Assembly (NCBI GenBank): GCA_963705155.1
Contig: CAVPJC010000018.1
Coordinates: 199,984-263,983 of the forward strand
Reading direction: 5' to 3'
DNA length: 64,000 nt
From: CAVPJC01 sp963705155
GTDB taxonomy: Bacteria; Chloroflexota; Anaerolineae; Anaerolineales; UBA4823
In this document: positions 18,511 through 27,505 of the stretch, piece after piece
Numbering within the stretch: position 1 is the first letter of the stretch
How the letters are laid out: each line of letters opens with the position of its first letter
Notes under the pieces: model-generated
The model's input: only the letters and a program-made list of their open reading frames with translations
Databases searched by the model: none
Told to the model about the DNA's origin: nothing
Program-made: the position numbers and the translations under genes

Positions 18511-18969
18511 TCACGCCCGTGTCGACCAAGATGAGTTAGCACCCATGTGCTGCCTTTTACACACATAACCTGTTGCGATTCCAAGGGCCAGGATCCGGAT
18601 CAGATTGAAGGTTGTGCCGATGATGAAGTACCGCAAGACATTATTTGTCGCGTAAAAACTTGATGGACCTCCAATCAGGATGGTGACAAGGATCAGAACA
18701 ATCAAGCTGAGGATTACAGATTTAAGCATTGGATCCTGTGCTGGAATCCTGTCAAAGAAACGCAGCAAAAAATAACTGACCCACAACCCAATGATCAAAC
18801 CGCCGATCAAGGATTCAAGCAGCATTGGATAATAAGAAATGGACATGGCAGCCCGGTATTCCGCCGCAATGGCGGTTCGCGAGATTGCAAAGTTAGCCAG
18901 CCAGAAGGCCAGGCCTCCCACCAGGGTCAGCACCAATGCCTTTTTCCAGGTTCCTTTTGAGTTTTTCAT
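18511..18969 (-). CDS. Membrane protein, unknown (module I)
   Basis: 152 aa with about four hydrophobic segments: ALVLTLVGGLAFWLANFAIS; MLLESLIGGLIIGLWVSYFL; SVILSLIVLILVTILIGG; YFIIGTTFNLIRILALGIAT. No family was recognised. It lies between the dehydrogenase and DUF4386 genes on the same strand with short gaps, so it is probably part of the module I transcript. Confidence 0.7.
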   Translation of the reverse strand: MKNSKGTWKKALVLTLVGGLAFWLANFAISRTAIAAEYRAAMSISYYPMLLESLIGGLIIGLWVSYFLLRFFDRIPAQDPMLKSVILSLIVLILVTILIGGPSSFYATNNVLRYFIIGTTFNLIRILALGIATGYVCKRQHMGANSSWSTRA

Positions 18970-18983
18970 CTTTACTCTTTACT

Positions 18984-19670
18984 TTATAGAGGATTTTCTG
19001 GTAAGCGGGGTTTCACGGCCTTGATGGAAAGCCACAAAGCCAGGGAAACCTCAGCAATAAAACTGATCACCAGACAGGGATAAGCGATGATCCCAAGATC
19101 AGGGAGGATCAAACGCTGGCAGACATATATGAATTGACAAATGCCATCTGCGATCAACAGCACCCCGAGGATCTTTGGTAGAAAGCCCGACTTCAGGACC
19201 AGATAACCGAGGGGAAAGAGCCAGACCCCATAAGGCACCTGGGCGATATAGACCCCATTTTTGTATAAACTGACAAAAAACACCGCCAGCGCCTGCACTT
19301 GATCTGGCTGGAAGGTCTGGATGGTTACTGCCCCGTTCAATATCACCAGGCTGGCAAACAGGCACAGCGAGCTGAATAACCAGACGGCAAAACCGGCGAC
19401 ATTAAAAAGCAGGAAAAGCAATGCCAGGTCTTTATTCACCGGTTTCAATAGCACGTACAAAGCCCAGGCTGCTAAAAGGAAAAGAACGACCGAAAACAGG
19501 TTGATCACAAAACCGATGCGGAATTGAAACGCATGGGTCAGGATGTGATTGACAGTGACCGGCGCTTCCACGAACACAAATTTTCCAAATAAATTGGCGA
19601 CAACCGAGGTGATCACGTAAAGCAAATACAGCAGTCCGGCAGTTCTGGCGATTTTAGATGTTGAATTCAT
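18984..19670 (-). CDS. DUF4386 family membrane protein (module I)
   Basis: 228 aa, with the DUF4386 start KIARTAGLLYLLYVITSVVA, an internal LYVLLKPVNKDLALLFLLF, and the family's closing helices (KSGFLPKILGVLLIADGICQ, then YPCLVISFIAEVSLALWLSI). It has seven or so membrane segments; the function is unknown. The start overlaps the end of the preceding gene (19654-20106) by 17 bp, which indicates translational coupling. Confidence 0.88.
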   Translation of the reverse strand: MNSTSKIARTAGLLYLLYVITSVVANLFGKFVFVEAPVTVNHILTHAFQFRIGFVINLFSVVLFLLAAWALYVLLKPVNKDLALLFLLFNVAGFAVWLFSSLCLFASLVILNGAVTIQTFQPDQVQALAVFFVSLYKNGVYIAQVPYGVWLFPLGYLVLKSGFLPKILGVLLIADGICQFIYVCQRLILPDLGIIAYPCLVISFIAEVSLALWLSIKAVKPRLPENPL

Positions 19671-20106
19671 TTCTTTCTCCTTTAAGGAATAAGGAATAGC
19701 CTGATAAGCTAATGCCCGTAATATAAAGAATGGTCTGGACCAGGTTCACCTGCCAGCGTCCATTCCCGATGTAGGATGAAGCGAAAAATGCCATCACTTC
19801 AATAAATCCGATCACACCCGCTAATAACCAGAAAGCCCATATTTGTCCCGCGACCAGGTTCTTGCGGATCAGCGGCCAGGTCAGCACCGAGATCATCAGC
19901 GAGCAGGAGTTGTACAGGATCGTGAAACAATTCAGCGATGCAATCGTTTTGGCGCTAAGGGCGGCAATTTCAGCTTCCGAAAAAGAAGCTACCTGCAATA
20001 TTGGGGAGTCTTTCCTGAGCACGATGACATAGCACAATATGACAAGGGCGAGGAAAAAGTTGATGGCGCACCAAATTGAAAGAGCATTCGAACCTGTTTT
20101 TAACAT
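19654..20106 (-). CDS. Membrane protein, unknown (module I)
   Basis: 150 aa with four predicted membrane helices (AINFFLALVILCYVIVLR; FTILYNSCSLMISVLTW; IWAFWLLAGVIGFIEVMAFF; VQTILYITGISLSGYSLFL). I do not recognise the family. The 3' end overlaps the DUF4386 gene, so the two are co-expressed. Confidence 0.7.
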   Translation of the reverse strand: MLKTGSNALSIWCAINFFLALVILCYVIVLRKDSPILQVASFSEAEIAALSAKTIASLNCFTILYNSCSLMISVLTWPLIRKNLVAGQIWAFWLLAGVIGFIEVMAFFASSYIGNGRWQVNLVQTILYITGISLSGYSLFLKGERNEFNI

Positions 20107-20226
20107 TTTGCTATCTCCATATAGTGTGGAGTGTCCGCTTTTTGGATCTATTCCGCGATGATTTCCTTGCAGGTGAGCGGGAGAGAACGGGGGGTTTATG
20201 CTCTCCCTTGCCTCGATATTGCAGAT

Positions 20227-20988
20227 CTATGCCGCGCTCAACAACTCGTACGGCGCTGTTTTCGCAGGCAGAGAAGCGACTGCCGATGGATTGAATCCTT
20301 TGACGATCAGCCAAACCGCCAGAACCAATTCCTGCAAAAAAATGGGGAACGCCAGGGGAATGTAGCTGGTAATAGGGTTACCGCTGAACAGCGACGACAC
20401 GCACGCGATCGTCAGGGAGGTGATCGCGGCGATACCGAAGCCCGACAGCCATCGGGGAATGAGCCGTGACTGGAAGAACAGGTAGTTGTACATGAAGCTA
20501 CCCACGCAGAAGGCGAACACCCCAAGCAGCGACGCGGCCCAGAGGCGTACGCTCACCAACGAATTGCCGATAGCCTGAAGCGACGCATGATCGGCAACCC
20601 CCGTTGCTGCGAACTGCTGGCTGAGTTTCAGCAGGGCCAGCAGACTCATGACGCCGACCATGTAGAAGGCAGCCTCCAGAGTTCTGAAGACAACAGATCC
20701 AAGGGCCAGACCCGCATTCGCCCGCTTCATGACCGGATACATCGCGATGGCTATGCCGGCACATGCAAAGGCGGAGACGATCTTGGCAAGTGCTCCCGCA
20801 GCCACCAGGTCGGCATGTGCGGAGAGCTGGATGAGATAGTCCGTACCAGTCAGACCAGGTGTGAGTGCATCACCCACGAAAGTGGCGACTGTCGCAATGA
20901 TGAAAATCACGCCTGTAATGACCGAAATCTTACGAAATGAAAGTTTTACACTTGGATCTATTCCGGTAGTCGATTTGTTTGTGTTCAT
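20227..20988 (-). CDS. DUF4386 family membrane protein (module I)
   Basis: 253 aa starting MNTNKSTTGIDPSVKLSF; the upstream codons belong to a conserved leader sequence. The DUF4386 core is RKISVITGVIFIIATVATFV, IAIAMYPVMKRANAGLALGS, RLIPRWLSGFGIAAITSL and FLQELVLAVWLIVKGFNPSA. The tail PYELLSAA is nearly the same as in the DUF4386 proteins at 21097 and 29291 (NELLSAA / TELLSAA). Function unknown. Confidence 0.88.
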   Translation of the reverse strand: MNTNKSTTGIDPSVKLSFRKISVITGVIFIIATVATFVGDALTPGLTGTDYLIQLSAHADLVAAGALAKIVSAFACAGIAIAMYPVMKRANAGLALGSVVFRTLEAAFYMVGVMSLLALLKLSQQFAATGVADHASLQAIGNSLVSVRLWAASLLGVFAFCVGSFMYNYLFFQSRLIPRWLSGFGIAAITSLTIACVSSLFSGNPITSYIPLAFPIFLQELVLAVWLIVKGFNPSAVASLPAKTAPYELLSAA

Positions 20989-20999
20989 TTTTCTTTTCC

Positions 21000-21060
21000 T
21001 TATTTGAACGCTATGGATAAGTTTGATTGAGTTGGACTTGGATGAAACAATGATTGCCAT
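21000..21060 (-). repeat. Conserved leader element, copy A
   Basis: One of four related ~55-bp sequences immediately upstream of cassette membrane-protein genes. On the minus strand they read roughly CAAGTCCRAYTCAATSAAA followed by CTCATCCATATCGTTCAAA. In copy A the frame is open and reads SKSNSIKLIHSVQIRKRK straight into the DUF4386 gene start. It could be a promoter/5' UTR or a leader peptide. Confidence 0.55.
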
Positions 21061-21096
21061 CCTATTGTTTCCGCTTTTCCCCCCTATATAGCAAAT

Positions 21097-21825
21097 CTAT
21101 GCCGCGCTCAGCAGCTCGTTCGTGGCTGTTTTCGCAGACAGAGAAGCGACTACCGGTGGATTGACCCCTTTCGCAATCAGCCAGACCGCGAAAACCATCT
21201 CCTGCGGGAATATCGGCAGACTGAGAAGCATCTGCACGGTACCGAAACCGGGGATGACATGGAGCATGACCAGTACGCCGCCGATGGTGACCAGGGTAAT
21301 GCCAACCAATCCCCAGACGGAGAGCCAGCGCGGGACAAGCCGGTATTGATAAAAGACGGCATAATACATCAGGGCGCCGATGCACCAGAGCAGCAGCGCG
21401 GCGCCATTGCTCAGCCACGCGTCTCCGGCTTTGATGATGGCGCCGATGGTCTGGAAGTAGGTCGCGTCTGACGCGCTGGCTTTGACAAATTCCTGGCTCA
21501 AGGCCAGCAGGCCAATGGTGAGAACCCCGCCCAGGATTTCGAGTATGCCTTCGGCTACCCTGAATCCAACCACCCCGATTGCCAGGCCTGCACTGTATTT
21601 TTTCATGAGCGGGTAGAGAGCCAGGCCAATCCCGGCGCAGGCGACACCCATCAGGAATACGAGGAAAGTCGCAATCATGATCTGGCTCTCATTGGCTGAT
21701 ATCTTGGTCAGATAGTCTGGCGCATCCAGGATGGGTTTATTAAGGATGGCGGCAATGGTGCCTGTTACGGTCCCGATGATAAAAAGCCCGCCTACAATCA
21801 CCGCATACATTCTGTTTGAGTTCAT
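21097..21825 (-). CDS. DUF4386 family membrane protein (module I)
   Basis: 242 aa: MNSNRMYAVIVGGLFIIGTV, a conserved IGLALYPLMKKYSAGLAIGV, RLVPRWLSVWGLVGITLVTI and FPQEMVFAVWLIAKGVNPPV, ending ATNELLSAA. Typical DUF4386 topology with six or seven helices. It lies directly downstream of the small conserved protein gene (21875-22147). Confidence 0.9.
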   Translation of the reverse strand: MNSNRMYAVIVGGLFIIGTVTGTIAAILNKPILDAPDYLTKISANESQIMIATFLVFLMGVACAGIGLALYPLMKKYSAGLAIGVVGFRVAEGILEILGGVLTIGLLALSQEFVKASASDATYFQTIGAIIKAGDAWLSNGAALLLWCIGALMYYAVFYQYRLVPRWLSVWGLVGITLVTIGGVLVMLHVIPGFGTVQMLLSLPIFPQEMVFAVWLIAKGVNPPVVASLSAKTATNELLSAA

Positions 21826-21874
21826 TTTTTATCTCCTATGGGTTGATTTTTTTACTGACGCTGTTTAAGCCAAT

Positions 21875-22147
21875 TTACAATTTGGTATCCGGCATATCCG
21901 ATCTACCGGATTCGACAGGACTGACTGAGACCAATGAAATGCCCAAATCACGCACTTTTTTGAGCAATCCATGCAACGCGGCCTGGTCAATCACCGGGCC
22001 GGTCAGCAGCGTGTCGCCATCCTCTTCCAGCGTGATGGTCAGGCCTTCAAACCAGTCTGTCCACTGATGGCCCAGATGGCCTTTGACCCTGATCTGATAG
22101 AGCACGGGTTGGCTTGATTCCTTTTTGGATTCGTGTTCGTTTGACAT
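21875..22147 (-). CDS. Conserved ~90-aa cassette protein, module I copy
   Basis: 90 aa from MSNEHESKKESSQPVLYQ. The conserved body reads YQIRVKGHLGHQWTDWFEGL, TITLEEDGDTLLTGPVIDQA and ALHGLLKKVRDLGISLVSV. Four paralogues exist in the window (here, 30914, 37398 and 46219), each just downstream of a MalT-type regulator. The pattern suggests a soluble alpha/beta fold with a Trp-rich hairpin. I recall similar proteins only as hypothetical. The start was chosen by homology among the copies. Confidence 0.8.
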   Translation of the reverse strand: MSNEHESKKESSQPVLYQIRVKGHLGHQWTDWFEGLTITLEEDGDTLLTGPVIDQAALHGLLKKVRDLGISLVSVSPVESGRSDMPDTKL

Positions 22148-22203
22148 CACCCTGTACCTTTTATGGCCGGTCAATACAGTCCGTGCCGCTTGCTCAATGT
22201 ACA

Positions 22204-22250
22204 AGGATAATATCCCCCACACAGTGTTAATGAACAGACACTTTAGTGTT
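22204..22250 (-). promoter_or_regulatory. Module I small-protein promoter with AGTGT repeats
   Basis: A minus-strand -10-like TATCCT (22204-22209) matches the TATCCT at the other three copies. Upstream there is an inverted repeat AGTGT / ACACT (22223-22242) followed by a further AGTGTT (22245-22250), in place of the TGATGAGGCGTCATCA site used by modules II-IV. It is a candidate operator for the module I regulator. Confidence 0.4.
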
Positions 22251-22304
22251 GGTTATGGGTGTTGTATTCAGTTATTGCGGGGAAATGTTGAGAAAAACTG
22301 GTAT

Positions 22305-25152
22305 TTACAATAAACCCAGTTCACGGGCTCGGGCGATGGCTTCGGTGCGGCTTTGAACCTGCAGTTTGTCAAAAATTTTGCGGTTATGCCCTTTGACCGT
22401 GTCCAGAGCGAGGAAAAGCCTCTCGCCGATCTCTCGATTCGATAGTCCCTGGGCAATGAGTTGGAGTATTTTTAACTCGCGTTGGCTCAATGGCTCGATC
22501 AGGGGCTGGGTAGGGGGAAAGATCGGTTTGTCTTCGCTTTTCCGCTTCTCAGCTTCAAATGCTGCCAGCAGCTTGTATGTGTAGGTCGGCAATCCTTGCC
22601 GCGGCATGATTTCACGCGCGGAAGCTTCGGGCAGGCGGCGGACCGCTGCAAGCAGTTGCATCATGCTTGAGCCTTCGTCAAGGAACATGCGGACGTAGCC
22701 CTCCGGCTCAGCCAGCGTCAGGGCTTTTTGCAGCGGCTTGAGAGCAGCAGGGAGGTCGCCTTGGGCGTGATAAGCACTCGCCTGCAATACCAGGATTTCA
22801 ATCACGCTGCCTGTCCTCCCGCCTTCTTCCGCTGCTTTCAGCAGGCGCTCCAGCAGCCCCATTGCCTCTTGAATGGAGCGGTCTGTGCGGTCGCTCTGAT
22901 AAAGGGCCAGAAGCACCCTGGCCAGGGTGATGTGATCGAACTCGTGCAGGTAGCTGAGTTCGTTTTCAACGGAAAGTCCCTGCTCACGCGCCCAGCCCAT
23001 TGCTTCACCCAACCGACCCTGGGCCACCCACACCTGTACCTTGCGCGTCGCAATCGGACGCACATTCGGGGCAAAGGCACCATCGTACAGGCGCTCGGCC
23101 TGGTCGAGCAGGACGAGCGCCTCATCCAGATCGCCTTGAGCCGCCCGTATACGCGCCATCGCCGCGCACCAGCGATACGGGTTTGGCGGTAACCCGGCAA
23201 GCTCACCCAGAGCCTGGCTGGTGAGCAGGTGCTGCATGGCAGTCTTCAGATCGTTATGCTCATAGTGAAGGTTGCTCATGCCTACATGCATGTCTGCCGC
23301 TCCCCGCTGGACTGGCGCGCCCGGCTCCGTCGCCCACTGCAATCCCCGCTCATAAGTGCTCATTGCCTCGTGGAGATGGCCTTGCGCGATCTGTATATCC
23401 GCCAGGACTCTGGCGCCGCCGATGGCGGCAGAGATGTACCCGGCCAGCCGCACATTCGCCATGCCATCGGCAGTCATCTGGCGGGCGAGCCTCGAGATCC
23501 CCGCTCGCCCATGCGGCCAGCCCCAGCACCGAAGCTGCCCCACCGAGCATCAGATGGGCATCCTCAGGTGCGAGATCGAGCACCCGCCGAGCGTTTTTCA
23601 CGGCCTCGGGCATATCCCCCCGGGCCAGGGCTTGAGCGGCACGCAGAAGGGCGATCATACCCGGCAGACGGCGAAATTCCTCTTCGTCCACGACGACCAT
23701 CCTTCGGCTTGGCTCAGGACGAGTCCCTGCCGTGTCGGCCATCGGATCCGCCGTGTCCAGCCACCGTTCGGCGTCCCGCAGCCGAGGCTCCACGCCCTCA
23801 AGCTCGCCGCCACCAAATGATGCGAAAGCATAGGCAACGCTGAGCACCGGCCTGAAGTGAACCAGCTCGTCGGGCAGCGCCTTCAGCCAGCCAAGCTCCG
23901 TGACCGTGGCTCCCTGTCTGTTCCTGCGCATTTCTGGTATTGCCAGTTCGACCAGGATCGCTGCTCGCTCGAAATCCTTTGCCGCCAGCGCGTGATGGAT
24001 CGCATCGGCCGCCAAACCATAGTGCTCGTACCACTCGCTCGCCCGCTTGTGCAGGCTGAATACTTGATCCGGCTGCTCATCTAATAAACGAGCTTGCAAT
24101 ACTTCAGCGAAGAGGGGATGATAGCGGTACCACTGGCGCTGGTCGTCGAGTGGAATGATAAACAGGTTGCCACGCTCAAGCGTTTCCAACACTCCTTTGC
24201 CGTCTTCTCGGCCTGTAACGGCATTACAGAGAGAACCACTTAGCCGATCGAGAATGGCAGTTTTCAGTAAGAAGCTGTGAATACCTTCTGGCTGGCGCTG
24301 GAGAACCTCCTCAACCAAATAATCCAGCACAAAGCGGTGGCTGCCGGTGAAGGCCTGGATAAAACTGGCGGCGTCTGACCGACCCTGCATGGAAAGCGGC
24401 GATCGAAGGGCGATCGCGGCCAGCTGCAGGCCGGCAATCCAGCCTTCGGTGCGAGTTTCCAGGGCGGCGATGTCTTCTGCCGAGAGATTCAGCCCCATGA
24501 CCCGGTTGAGAAATTCAGCGGCCTCGGCAGGGGTAAAACGCAAGTCGGCGGCACGCAGCTCGGTCAATTGGCCCCGGGCGCGCAACCGGGCCAGGGGTAG
24601 ATGTGGATCTTCACGCGTGGCAATGACCAGGTGCATCTGTGGCGGCAGGTGTTCGAGCAGAAAGGTGAGAGCGCCGTCGACGGACGTCGAGGCGTTAACC
24701 GGTTCGGCATCCAGCACGTGGTAGTCGTCAAGGACGAGGACGAAATTGTCCGGGATGGCGGTGAGTTCATTGAGCAGGGCCGTCAGAATCGCTTCGGTGG
24801 GCGGTGGCTGAGGGGTTTGGAGCACCCCCAACACCCCCTCTCCAATATTCGCCGCAATCCCTTCGACTTTACTCAGGGAAAGCGTCTGCAACGCAGCGAT
24901 GAGGTACACCAGGAAGCGTGTGGGATCATTATCACCTTCGTCCAGTGATAACCAGGCAGCCGGTCGCTGGCAGCCAGCAATCCATTCGCTGACCAGTGTG
25001 GTTTTGCCAAACCCGGCAGATGCTGAGATGAGGGTCAGCTTGCGCCCCGATGAGAGCCCCTCGTTCAGCCGCTCGATCAGGCGTGGGCGGGGGACAACAC
25101 CGGGTCGGGCCGGAGGGATGTACAACTTCGTCGCCAGGATCGGAGCGGGCAT
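22305..25152 (-). CDS. MalT-type LuxR family ATP-dependent regulator (module I), one frameshift
   Basis: About 949 aa. The N-terminus is MPAPILATKLYIPPARPGVV; Walker A is ASAGFGKTTLVSEW and Walker B is FVLVLDDYHVLD. Next come a winged-helix segment (LRFTPAEAAEFLNRVMGL), a TPR-rich middle and a C-terminal LuxR HTH (LSQRELKILQLIAQGLSNRE, LALDTVKGHNRKIFDKLQV). MalT/STAND regulators bind ATP and a ligand, oligomerise and activate transcription. One indel near 23490 splits the frame (GDLEA joins RQMTADGMANVRL). Unlike the other three copies it has no palindromic insertion, and its HTH differs. Confidence 0.88.
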
Positions 25153-25158
25153 AATTCA

Positions 25159-25164
25159 AGTATA
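25159..25164 (-). promoter_or_regulatory. -10 box of a leaderless promoter (module I regulator)
   Basis: TATACT lies exactly 6 bp before the ATG of the MalT-type gene. The predicted start of transcription is at the start codon, so the mRNA would lack a leader and a ribosome-binding site. The same arrangement is seen in the other three regulator genes. Confidence 0.6.
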
Positions 25165-25251
25165 CAGTACATCCATCGAATCCAAATAGTGGTAAACCAA
25201 GACAGTGACAACTCTGGTTAGAAAAGTTGATGTTGTCAGATTGGTCGAATA

Positions 25252-25821
25252 TTAATAGATTAGCGGAACGATTCTTTTCGTCCGTGTTCGGTAATTCAAG
25301 TAATCCTCTCCCAGTTGTTCAATCATGAATTTTTCCTCTACTTTTATTCGGTACAGATATCCAAGAGTTACAGGGATCATCATGGTAAGAACAGATAGCC
25401 AGTTGGATAGCGAAGTCGAAATCCCAAGGAAAATCATTAATTGACCGAGATATCCGGGATGCCTGATGATTTTGTACAAGCCGGATTCGATGATTTTCTG
25501 ATTTTCCACTTTTGCAACGGAATAAGTAAAGTACTGATTCAAGGTCAGGATGGAATAAACTCTGATCGTCAGGCCAATAATAATCATAGCTATGCCAATG
25601 GTAAAAAAAGTATTCCAGGGATAAATCCTGCCTATTCTCGTTGCCCCTATGGAAAATGACAGGGTATAGCCAAAGGTAATAAGGCCATATAACAACCACA
25701 AACTTCCCTTGTCACCCGAATGTGCGATCTTGCCTTTATCCCTTTGCCTCAAATTCATGAAAACTTCAAAGAAGCCGTACAGGTACGAGATGGCTATAAT
25801 GATGATTATTTTTGGATCCAT
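25252..25821 (-). CDS. Isoprenylcysteine carboxyl methyltransferase (ICMT) family protein
   Basis: A 189-aa membrane protein with about five helices and the ICMT/PEMT-like C-terminal SAM-binding core: KIIRHPGYLGQLMIFLG and a terminal EEKFMIEQLGEDYLNYRTRT. Bacterial members methylate unknown small or lipid substrates. It lies between the module I regulator and the next small membrane genes. A second ICMT-like gene is at 32189. Confidence 0.85.
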   Translation of the reverse strand: MDPKIIIIIAISYLYGFFEVFMNLRQRDKGKIAHSGDKGSLWLLYGLITFGYTLSFSIGATRIGRIYPWNTFFTIGIAMIIIGLTIRVYSILTLNQYFTYSVAKVENQKIIESGLYKIIRHPGYLGQLMIFLGISTSLSNWLSVLTMMIPVTLGYLYRIKVEEKFMIEQLGEDYLNYRTRTKRIVPLIY

Positions 25822-25935
25822 GGTTCAATTTCCTGTTGTGGTATACCTGACTTCACTTATGAATAGGGCTGTCAGTTGCCACGCCGCTCTATCGTGATAA
25901 CTTGTTGGGCGTTTTTTGACTATATGTCGTTATTG

Positions 25936-26121
25936 TCAGTAGGCAGAAATCTTTTGCCTTTCCAATAGCCAATCATGGCGTGCCGGGTTCAAGGGACTAT
26001 TTTGGGTCTGGAGGCAGGCGATGACCAAATCACCGGTCTTATGCCTGTCCGAACCCTTGGTGGAGGCAATTGCCAGAAAGAAGCCGCCCAGCGCTCCGAT
26101 AAAGATCAGTTTGTCTTCCAT
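25936..26121 (-). CDS. Possible small membrane protein
   Basis: A 61-codon frame, MEDKLIFIGALGGFFLAIAS followed by a polar tail, with AAAGG upstream of the ATG and only 16 bp after the previous gene. The N-terminal helix looks plausible but the tail has no recognisable features. It may be the start of a longer, frameshifted gene, or not coding. Confidence 0.35.
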   Translation of the reverse strand: MEDKLIFIGALGGFFLAIASTKGSDRHKTGDLVIACLQTQNSPLNPARHDWLLERQKISAY

Positions 26122-26137
26122 GCCAGATGCCTTTCAT

Positions 26138-26554
26138 CTAGAAGGCAGTTTTCAGTGCAGCGAGGATACAGAGCGAAACCGTGTAGCACAGGGTTACGAG
26201 GAGAAATGCTGCCAACATTCCGTATTGGAGAACGGGGTTGATGGAACCCTGCGGGTAAATGACCTGGAACACCAGCCGCGTCAGCCACAAGATACAGGTT
26301 GCGGCGAGCATGACAATGATCGAGTAGCGATTTGCTTTGCCGCCATAGGCGAACAGCAAGTTCAATATTCCGAACAATACCAGGGATAATGAAAAGAACA
26401 CATTGATCGCCCGAACAGCGACGATCAACTCTGTCGCCGTGGCATCGATGTAGGAGTACCAATTCCATGCTTTGGGAACGAAGAAGTGCCATATCCCAAA
26501 GCCAATCGAAGCCGTGCTGCCAAACGTCACTAAAATCTTAACAAGCGAGTTCAT
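26138..26554 (-). CDS. Membrane protein, unknown
   Basis: 138 aa from MNSLVKILVTFGSTASIGFG, with four predicted helices (TASIGFGIWHFFV; ELIVAVRAINVFFSLSLVLF; YSIIVMLAATCILWLTRLVF; YGMLAAFLLVTLCYTVSLCI). The WHFFVPKAWNW motif between helices is distinctive, but I cannot assign the family. An upstream ATG (26584) is possible; the start at 26554 was preferred because the extra residues look non-homologous. Confidence 0.65.
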   Translation of the reverse strand: MNSLVKILVTFGSTASIGFGIWHFFVPKAWNWYSYIDATATELIVAVRAINVFFSLSLVLFGILNLLFAYGGKANRYSIIVMLAATCILWLTRLVFQVIYPQGSINPVLQYGMLAAFLLVTLCYTVSLCILAALKTAF

Positions 26555-26645
26555 TAGCATACCTTTTGGAATAGTTTTAATCACACCAAGCTTCCGAGCT
26601 CACCCATCTGGAGGGTGAACTCGGGGACGTGGTCTCAATTGGATC

Positions 26646-27271
26646 TTACTCTTCGACCTCAATGCGGTCTACCTGTATCTGCGAACCGTTGTAGTCAGGT
26701 ACATTACTCAGCAATGTGCCATAGAGATGGACGATCTTGCCGCTGTCGCGCAGCGCATCGATCTGGGACTTTACTGCCGGATCCATTGAATCGATGCCAA
26801 AATATATGATCTGTCCCAAATCCTGCCGCTCAAAGTAGTCGTCATACTGTGCGCCGGGCGCAGTACTCTTGATGACTCCCCACCAGTCGGCGATTGCTTC
26901 CGAAGTGCCTGGCGGCATGTAACCGCCGGACGCATTTTCTACCGCGTCGCCAGCACTTGCTGTTGAGGTTGCCTCAACCAGGATGGCAGGCGTCGGGCTT
27001 TTTTGTGCTGCGGGACCACACTCTCCCCGGTAATAGGCCCATTCGTCACAGGCGCTGCCATCCGGAAAAATACATACTCCGGATTGGCTGCCATCAGCAG
27101 CCGTGAGAATTTCGAGTGTGTTCCCATTTTGCTTACAATAGACCGAAGCAGGGTTCGGCATATTTGCCTGAGATGTTACCGTCGCAGCAGCTTCAGGTGT
27201 CGCTTGAGTGCGCAGCGCTGTGCAGGCTGTCAGAGCTATTAATAGGATCGTGAATTTAAAAATTTTTTCAT
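26646..27271 (-). CDS. DUF333 lipoprotein, signal peptide frameshifted
   Basis: The intact frame from MPNPASVYCKQNGNTLEI contains the DUF333 motif (NPASVYC, then SGVCIFPDGSACDEWAYYRG). A second domain ends HLYGTLLSNVPDYNG and QVDRIEVEE. Upstream in the same frame lies KFTILLIALTACTAL, a lipobox. The only ATG, at 27271 (ATGAAAAAATTTTT), is one base out of phase, so a base is missing in the A6/T5 run. I infer a lipoprotein of about 208 aa anchored at the outer face of the membrane. Confidence 0.75.
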
Positions 27272-27307
27272 TTTTTCCTTCTGTCTGTTGTTTCAGTTTT
27301 TAAAACC

Positions 27308-27505
27308 CTATTTTTCTTTCATTTCCCGTGACTTTATCCTTGTCAAGACGATGCCGAAGATGATAGCAAGACGGAATGAGGTTCCCCAATCTATACTGCT
27401 TTCTCCATGCCCGATGATGTTCCAAAGAAATGTCACAAGAGCAGTAGTCACCAGGGCTACTGCGAACACGGTTACAAATGCAACGACCAATTTCTTAATG
27501 TTCAT
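27308..27505 (-). CDS. Small membrane protein coupled to the module II dehydrogenase
   Basis: 65 aa starting MNIKKLVVAFVTVFAVALVT, with two hydrophobic segments, ending RIKSREMKEK. The start codon overlaps the stop of the dehydrogenase as TAATG, a classical translational-coupling junction, which fixes this start over the ATG 12 bp upstream. Function unknown. Confidence 0.7.
   Translation of the reverse strand: MNIKKLVVAFVTVFAVALVTTALVTFLWNIIGHGESSIDWGTSFRLAIIFGIVLTRIKSREMKEK

Noticed and set aside
23229..23843. Plus-strand frame of 204 codons
   Set aside because: Antisense to the module I regulator across its frameshift; Arg/Pro-rich shadow composition.
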